The notes under the pieces: generated by a model
Database searches by the model: none
Told to the model about the DNA's origin: nothing
Seen by the model: only the letters and a program-made list of their open reading frames with translations
Shown here: one piece after another, positions 58,101 through 64,000 of the stretch
How the letters are laid out: every line of letters begins with the position of its first letter
Position numbering within the stretch: the stretch's first letter is position 1
Made by a program: the position numbers and the translations under genes
From: Pachypanchax playfairii
Lineage: Eukaryota; Chordata; Actinopteri; Cyprinodontiformes; Aplocheilidae
DNA length: 64,000 nucleotides
Direction of reading: 5' to 3'
NCBI GenBank assembly: GCA_006937955.1
Contig: SSNP01000001.1
Location: 9,924,335-9,988,334, forward strand

Positions 58101-60626
58101 TTTGAACTTTTTCCATTTCCTCCTCTCATCCCGTCACCTTCTCTCATCTCAGATAGGGCTGTTGGTGGCGTGTTACCAAGGCTTTGTGGACGTTGTCATA
58201 GCACTGTCTCAGTGTCCATACCTGGATGTCAACTGGCAGGACAGCGAGGGAAACACAGCTCTCATCACTGCTGCGCAAGCAGGTGACACAACAGCACACA
58301 TATTGGTTTAGATACACACACACACACACACAGGCTAGATGTACTGGTTGACACATGCTCACACAGATACAACAAACGGACAGTTTGGCACAAACGCTGA
58401 CACAGACGAGCATCACTCATCGTACACACATGGACGCAGATCATTTCCATCCAAAACACTGGAGGCAAGTGTGTGAATGCTTGTTGAGTAACTTGTTTCC
58501 AAACCTATTTGTATTGTATTTTCAACTTATTGTAGACATTGTAATGGAAAACAACTGTTTGCTTCCCTCTATTGTTATTAAAGGTCACATAACAATCACC
58601 AATTACCTTTTGAACTACTATTCTGGGCTTGATATCGAGAGAAGAAACTGTCACGGCTTCACCGCCCTGATGAAAGCTTCCATGCAAGGCAGGGTGGAAT
58701 GTGTGCGCTCGCTCATGATGGCAGGTGGGTGCAGTCAACATAGAGAACACTACGGCAGCTAGAATGCAGCTGCTTGAAACTTTTAAGACCCCATGAGACT
58801 TTTATGTCTCACTTCCTGTTCATTTTTTTCCCGTTTCTTACCTTTTCTCACTAGGAGCGTCCCTAAATGCGAGGGACTTTGGTCGTAACCTGACAGCCAG
58901 GGAGTGGGCGGTGTTCACAGGCCGGTACGAAACTGCTTGGGTGATGACTCGCCTGATGGAACGACCCTGTCCATTCCAGTACTGTGATGCGTACAGGTAA
59001 ACACAAACAGACGCTAGCGACCCAGTGCCTTCCATCAAAATTCATCATCTGCAACACAGAGAAATTATATGCATTAAAATAAAAGTCTACGCCTTCCTGG
59101 TATAGATTTTCATTCTGATTTGATGAGACTTGCCTTAAGGAACAGACATATGGTTTTTTCCCAGCTTGACTATCATCATCATCAGTCTGACGCATATCAT
59201 CACTTTCTACCAGATGGTGTGTAAAAAAATAAACATTGCCGACAGCCATGCTAGCTACGTATCTACACATAAATCATCACAGTAGCAGAGTTTCAAATTT
59301 TACCCGACAAATTAAATGCACTTTTTTTTTCTCTTTGCGCTTCTGAAACACAAAAACAAGGTTAAAAAAAGGCAGAAAAATGATCCGGATGCATGAAGTA
59401 ACGCAATAAAATACAATAAAACAGGATTCTTAAGGAAAGTTTGGATTTATTCTACTGACAAAAAACCCCGTCTCCCTTCAGTTTAGAGTGGCCCCCTCTG
59501 GCATCCCTAGTAGCCAAAGCTCAAGAGCCTCGCGGGTGTCTGAAGCGCCTGTCGGACACGGTGAGGAACGTCTTCAACATCGCTAACGTCACCAACCCAG
59601 AGGATGAAGGTGTTATTGACCACATGGTGTCTGTTACTACAGCCATGAGAAGCCCTATGATCGCTGTGGCGTGTCGGACTGTGAGTACATCAGCCTTAAG
59701 AATGCTTGTCTATTTTGTGTAGACCTTCATCATCATCATCTCTTCACTTACAATAACAGCTTTTCTTTAAATCTTTGATAGGATCATTAGAAAATAGATT
59801 TATGGGAACAAAGCATTTTTTTGGCTGTTTTCTTGTTTTTTGCTTGGAATTTGGAGGTAATTAGACATTTAAGGATAGACATGGTGCTAATTGATTCCTT
59901 TGTTATTACTAAAAGGATATAATTAATTCCAACCTTATCCAATAAGCAGGTTATCCATGCTGGATAAGCAGAGCTTCACAATCCAAACGCATGATTGAAT
60001 CTTTCTTTTTATAACGAAGACATATTATGGGTCGATGGATTAGTGCTGAGATTATTCTAAACATACTGGTTTTGTTCTAGGTGTGTCCTGACAGTCCTCC
60101 AGGTGTGGGCAAACGCCGTTACGCGGTCCCGGAGATCATCCGCCAGCAGCGTGCCAAAGAGCTCCGCTCCATCAACCCTGACAGGGTGGATAGCCATCTG
60201 AAACTCTTTCAGAACTCTCGGGTCACTCTGGTGGCCAAGAACTCAGAGGACCGCCGAGCCAGCCTTCAAGTCCAGAGACTGGTGCCTCGACCCAGGAGCT
60301 CCAGCCTGGGTACAGTTGCTCACCATCAGGCCCTGGAGTTAAGGAGGACCAGTCTGCTGCCTGTGCACATGGTGTTGAGGAGGAGCAGCGTCAGGCCGGG
60401 CTTCAGCATCCCCAAAGTGAGGATTTCAAAAGCCCCCATGCCCACCTATGAACCAGAACCGATTCCGAGGAAGAGTAGCACCAAAGACGGAGGGGGAAAC
60501 CACCTGCAAATCCCCAAGTGGCGATACAAAGAGCTAAAAGAAGAGAGAAGAAAAGCAGAGGAAGCTGAGAGGAAGAGGCTGGAAACAGTAACCAGGAGAC
60601 ACATCGCAGCTGGGAAAAGGAAATAA
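46133..60626 (+). CDS. ankrd33b: ankyrin repeat domain 33B-like protein, 6 coding exons
   Basis: Coding exons: 46133-46561, 58153-58282, 58584-58724, 58855-58996, 59482-59680, 60081-60626. All junctions are GT-AG and in phase: 1587 nt, 528 aa (human ANKRD33B is 494). The start is MVLITDD. Residues about 42-100 are highly acidic (EEDSDEFEEVDFEDLDED), followed by the conserved RSIASDDSFYPP. Ankyrin repeats cover about residues 105-250 (VDVVIALSQCPYLDVNWQD, SEGNTALITAAQAG, GFTALMKASMQGR). Further conserved pieces are VCPDSPPGVGKRR, HLQIPKWRYKELKEE and a basic, helical C-terminus. The related ANKRD33 (Panky) is a photoreceptor protein that represses CRX targets; the function of ANKRD33B is less known. 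Fish may carry two copies (ba/bb), and this cannot be decided here. Intron 1 is 11.6 kb and packed with repeats, while the rest of the gene is compact. Confidence 0.92.
47350..47650. repeat. dispersed repeat F, copy 2
   Basis: Diverged partner of 31100-31590, same orientation, in ankrd33b intron 1. Shared words include AACATGGAGAGTAAA and TCAGTATGTCCTCCAGCAGT. Confidence 0.55.
47655..47765 (-). mobile_element. fragment of CGGGA-rich element E
   Basis: On minus it reads GGAAATCGGGACAAATTCGG, CCCGGGAGATTTTC and AAAATTCGGGATTCTCCCGG, paralleling the body of the 6988-7254 element. Truncated: no terminal repeat is visible. Confidence 0.5.
48530..49105. mobile_element. MITE-like element N with TTCACACC subtermini
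   Basis: Starts TAGGCTGTATACACCTG and ends CTGGTGTGAATGCACCATTA, imperfect inverted termini. Repeated inverted words such as GGTTCGACTGG and GTTCGATT lie inside. It is non-coding despite a 77-aa open frame. Typical of fish non-autonomous DNA transposons. Confidence 0.55.
51494..52913 (+). mobile_element. TTAA MITE family A, copy A2, with about 960 bp inserted
   Basis: Starts TTAAAGACCCACTCCCAT and ends GCGGAGTAGGTCTTTAA, with TTAA at both ends. It is about 960 bp longer than A1; the extra DNA lies between about 51775 and 52735 and contains a solo LTR plus unclassified sequence. TTAA at 51648-51651 is the empty site corresponding to the B2 insertion in A3. Confidence 0.75.
51846..52260 (+). 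mobile_element. solo LTR with 5-bp target duplication
   Basis: A 415-bp block starting TGTTAGGGTCCTGAG and ending CACATTATGACA. It is flanked by GCCCA on both sides (51841-51845 and 52261-52265). TG...CA ends, a TATTTAAGCCCC promoter-like word, an ATTAAA poly(A)-like word and an exact 5-bp duplication fit the LTR of a Gypsy- or ERV-type element. No internal retroviral genes are present, so recombination between two LTRs has probably removed them. Confidence 0.75.
54545..55584 (+). mobile_element. TTAA MITE family A, copy A3, split by element B2
   Basis: Begins inside the family (left end truncated, GTTCTTGTGGCATTTTTCTG) and ends GGAGTGGATCTTTAA at 55584. B2 sits inside it at 54683-55277. The A sequence after B2 (GGGTCCGTTTGTGACTTA onward) resumes in register with A2. 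Confidence 0.75.
54683..55277 (+). mobile_element. TTAA MITE family B, copy B2, inserted in A3
   Basis: Begins TTAAAGAGGCCCTTCCAT and ends GAAATGGCCTCTTTAA, 595 bp, opposite orientation to B1. TTAA at both borders; the empty site is at 51648-51651 in A2. Confidence 0.85.
56885..57620 (+). mobile_element. degenerate LINE, 5-prime part with endonuclease start
   Basis: Broken frames read KEPELVNEV and, after a shift, VFCAYAPNSSLEYLSFLD, which fit the N-terminal endonuclease of a common fish non-LTR element. The upstream part (GGGGCTTGTAGGGCCCCCCA-like and GGTGAGGGGTCAGAC words) is the usual leader. Stops and frameshifts make it inactive. It lies 0.5 kb before exon 2 of the ankrd33b-like gene. 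Confidence 0.65.
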
Positions 60627-61515
60627 CACGTTTACCTCAGGGAACTACTGCTCTTCATCCTGCAAAAATACCAAACATCAACAGGATGTGTTGCCAGAGA
60701 AATCCAACAATAATCCTCGAGTCGTGCATCAGGGCTGAGATATTATCAGTGTTCTTAAATGAAGACAGAACATGTAAATACATCGACCGGCTGCTACTCT
60801 GACAGCATCATTTCAGTTTTTAGAATCTCTTGTCAGGTCAAGTAACGAATATCAAAGATATTTAACACTTGAAACATTTCTAAGTTAATTATTTGTATTA
60901 TTTATTGCTTTTTTTTAAATGGGTGGTGAAGATTTTTGTTCAGCTCTGCAGTGTTTATGTGGAGTGTAAAAACATTCTCTCAGACAGCAGGAGAAACTGA
61001 ATTCTCCCTAAAACGTTCGGAAGCAAATTAATAATATATTTTGAGATAATGTAATTCAAATAGTCACTAACGAGCGCATCATATTGATCGTTAAAAGGAA
61101 AAAAAAAATAACTAACATTGAACTGCGTTTGCCAGATTTATTTTTAGAATGCTTTCTGTTTTGCTTGAATGTATTTTGCTTACATATATTTCATGTTTTA
61201 TATTAGAGATTTAAATACTTTTTGAAGATATATTTTTTATTATTAAGTGGATTCTCTCTCCCACACATATTATATGATATGCAGTTATGTTTTTAGCTTT
61301 AATGTTTGAGTCGAAGACTGAAATGCATGAAGGAAAAAAAAAAACTTCCCAGACGGGAGAAAAAAAGTTTTCATTTCCTAAATGTTTACACTGCAAAACC
61401 AAAGTTAACTATCTTTATTTTAATAATAAGCTATTATGCAATGGTGGATGGGTGAGTTTGGTCTATACAGGGTTTGAAATCAAATTTGAAAAGAATAAAC
61501 ACTTTTGCTGACAGT
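60627..61515 (+). other. 3-prime UTR of the ankrd33b-like gene
   Basis: From the TAA at 60624-60626 to about 16 bp past AATAAA at 61494. AT-rich with no open frame of note. Length rests on the poly(A) signal. Confidence 0.5.
61494..61499 (+). terminator. ankrd33b-like polyadenylation signal
   Basis: AATAAA about 870 bp past the stop, followed by a GT-rich stretch (CGCTGTGCTTCATCTGTGTT) typical of a downstream element. Confidence 0.6.
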
Positions 61516-61965
61516 CGCTGTGCTTCATCTGTGTTGTACTAACAAGTTAAAGGAATATATTGGTCATTTTTTAGAGTGTTTTTTTATGTAAAAGTCAAAA
61601 TTTTTTTACTTGAAGGTTCTTGAAAAGCTGGAGTTCAGATAAACTGAGTCCGATGGTTCAATAAAACTAAACTAAAGTGACTGATTGCTCTCGTAATATG
61701 GTTCATGTATATGTTATTTTATAAACTTCTACACCTCAATAGGATATTGTGGTTATTCATGTGGAATTCTACTGTCATTAGAAAGTATAAAAATCACCAG
61801 CAGAAGCAAAATGTAGCACAGTTCTGTACTGACAAGCTAAAAATGGCTTCCAAGGCAGATTTCTGTCATCTTAAAGAGCAATTTTCTAAATTTCTGAGGC
61901 TCATGCATTATTTTATAAACCTTCACAACTTTTTACAAAAAAGTCTTGTTGTTTTTATAGAACTA

Positions 61966-62488
61966 TTAAAGGTCCTGTATTATGCATATCAACTTTTTGG
62001 AGCTTTTAACCATGTGATGATATTTCCTTATTAACTCACCAAATAGGGGTTTTTGGCTTAATACACACATTTCTCAGTAATCCTCTTGCATCCTGAGCTC
62101 TGAGCAGCTGCTCCACTCTCTCCTGGAAAACGACTGACTGTAACATAGTGATGTCACAATGTTACACTAGGACCTGCCCGGCCGTACTGCCCCAACAGAT
62201 TAAACACACGCCCCGAGCTATGAGAGTCTGAAGCAAGAAGCACCACTGTTTTGTAGTATTTTACTTTCTCAAAATGTCTAAAATGTGCATTTGACTGTGA
62301 GAGTTACAGGAATTTATTCACCATTTTATTCAGGCATGGAATTTTAGGTAAACCGAGTGTTTTTCTTCCTGGTCTCAGAATAACTTGAGAAAATAAGTTA
62401 TATTTCAGGGCAAATAAAGACTATATAACACCACATTTGAGCCTATTACAGACGTTGAAAGCTGTAAAATAGGATACAGAACCTTTAA
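61966..62488 (+). mobile_element. TTAA MITE family C, copy C2
   Basis: Starts TTAAAGGTCCTGTATTATGC and ends GATACAGAACCTTTAA, 523 bp; the terminal 12 bases differ at one position between ends. Opposite orientation to C1. Confidence 0.8.
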
Positions 62489-64000
62489 GCCCAGTAATTA
62501 CACCAAAAGCACTACATTTTGTGTTGCTGGTGATATTTACAGCTGTAGGCAGTCATAGAATTACATGGTAATAAGTGGGTAATACAAAAATAAGATTGGT
62601 GCTGAAGTTTATAAAATAATGTTTTCATGAACCACCGTGAAATTTTCATGTTTTACGACCTAAGTGCTGCCAGTCATAAACTCTTATTTCTTCAAACTGA
62701 GACATGTAAGAAGCTATTTAACTAAAACCAGTAAGATATCATTTAATTAGAGATGCAACAATACCACTTTTTTAAAACCGATACGATACCGATACTTGGA
62801 TCTTAGTATCAATGTCGATACTTCTACCACACAAAAAATGCAATAAATTGGAAGACAGGTTTTATTTTCTTCTCTGCTTGTTACAACAAATGACAGTGAA
62901 CTAAATAAAAAAATTAAATATTAATAAAAATGACCACAAAAATTACGATTTCAAGTGAAAAATAAACATTTTCTGTGACGTTTCTACATTTATATGGTTT
63001 TATGGTATAAGTTAACTGATACAAGTATCGGTGCATCCCTAAATTTAACGTATTTAAACAGAAAAACGCCTCAAAATGCTTCAAAACCCAAATAGCTTTT
63101 TGAAGAAACATTTTTATAAAAGTATATTTAGGCAGGTGTCTTATTCAATAAGAAAGAAAAACGGGTGTAAGTATAATTTATCCTTGCTGATTAAAAACAA
63201 CCGACTCACTACAGAACAGGAAGCCACTTTCCTGTTTAAAGACAGTGAAAATAATAATAAGAAGCATGATTTAAACACACAGTGCCATGAGCAATGAGTA
63301 ACATTGTCTGGGATTTTGAGAAAACAATTTCATGGCACTTACTCCCCCGTGACGACTGCAGTTTAAGTGCTGTCCGAGAGCGTGTGTACCGGTATGTCTA
63401 ATATACATGGTGATGAGTTGCTAAGGGGTTCTGGGCTCTGCACAGCCAAATGGTTTGTTCAAACAAACTTCATCTGCTTCAAAGTGACGATGTGCTTAGA
63501 AGCTGCCTGAAACAGAAGACGAGTGGATGCTTCATTTGCTTTACTTAAAAATAAATGTAAGTGGGTTTTGAATTCACATTACACTAAGAAAAATGTTTTG
63601 TACAGAAAAAAGAATTTACACAATCACACAAGCCAAAATTATGACTTTAACTAGCCATGACTCAAAACTTTCAGCAGATGTCTGTCAGATTTAGGATCAG
63701 TGAGTTTATGATCTTTTTTTTAATTTTATTTTCATTCACACGTCCCATTTTAGTTTTTACTGAAACCTATTAGCCCCTGAATGCATCATGTAATATTTAG
63801 GTCATTGTGGCTCAAACATCTGTTGGCTTAAATGGCAGTCTGGGATTATCAGGCACCACAAGCTTGGTCAGCGTTTCATCTCCAGCTCACCCCCCCGCCC
63901 TCTTTCAAAACATCTTAACCTAAATCTCTCACAGAAATTTGGAAGTTGCAAAATCACCAGGGACACAAACGCTGAATGTGTGACTATCATTATGTCACAG
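62489..64000. other. intergenic DNA right of the ankrd33b-like gene
   Basis: Apart from the hAT-like MITE at 62748-63041, nothing gene-like is supportable. Short AT-rich frames (for example 63076-63297) resemble no family. Confidence 0.45.
62748..63041. mobile_element. hAT-like MITE with GGGATGCACCGATAC termini
   Basis: Starts TAGAGATGCAACAATACC and, read from the other end, TAGGGATGCACCGATACT, giving a diverged inverted terminus of a type common in fish hAT elements. Flanks ATTTAATT and AATTTAAC could be a decayed 8-bp duplication. 294 bp, non-coding. Confidence 0.65.

Overview
This window is vertebrate nuclear DNA, most likely from a ray-finned (teleost) fish. It has long introns with GT-AG splice sites, low-GC intergenic DNA, vertebrate proteins recognisable exon by exon, and a repeat load typical of teleosts: Tc1-like fossils, hAT-like and TTAA-flanked MITEs, LINE fragments, and a (CA)n-linked tandem repeat. 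The species cannot be named from the sequence. Only short pieces of the real genes appear as long open frames, so every gene model was built by joining exons at splice sites with matching phase.

Layout from left to right. 1-1807: repeat-poor intergenic DNA. 2117-16079 (minus): mtmr6, a myotubularin-related phosphoinositide 3-phosphatase, 15 coding exons, 657 aa. 16080-16984: a short divergent promoter. 16985-29155 (plus): nup58 (nupl1), an FG nucleoporin of the central pore channel, 14 coding exons, 588 aa, with a possible read-through short form ending at 21528. 30546-36062 (minus): three phase-compatible exons of a small unidentified gene antisense to ropn1l. 32714-38046 (plus): ropn1l, a ropporin/radial-spoke protein, 5 coding exons, 219 aa. 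38.1-46.1 kb: repeat-rich intergenic DNA. 46133-60626 (plus): an ankrd33b-like ankyrin-repeat gene, 6 coding exons, 528 aa, with an 11.6-kb first intron full of transposons. 61.5-64 kb: intergenic DNA with two MITEs.

The genes are not an operon. mtmr6 and nup58 are neighbours on human 13q12, and ROPN1L and ANKRD33B are neighbours on human 5p15. The window therefore joins two ancestral blocks, with the junction between nup58 and ropn1l. mtmr6 and nup58 start 905 bp apart and share a promoter region with a ZNF143/THAP11-like motif. ropn1l has a YY1-type and an imperfect X-box-like motif near its putative 5-prime exon. The ankrd33b-like gene has a paired-homeodomain palindrome of OTX/CRX type upstream.

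I found no clearly new molecular system. The most informative observations are two nested MITE insertions whose TTAA target duplications can be read against empty sites in the same window, a solo LTR with an exact 5-bp duplication, a possible Nup45-like isoform, and the unidentified antisense gene.
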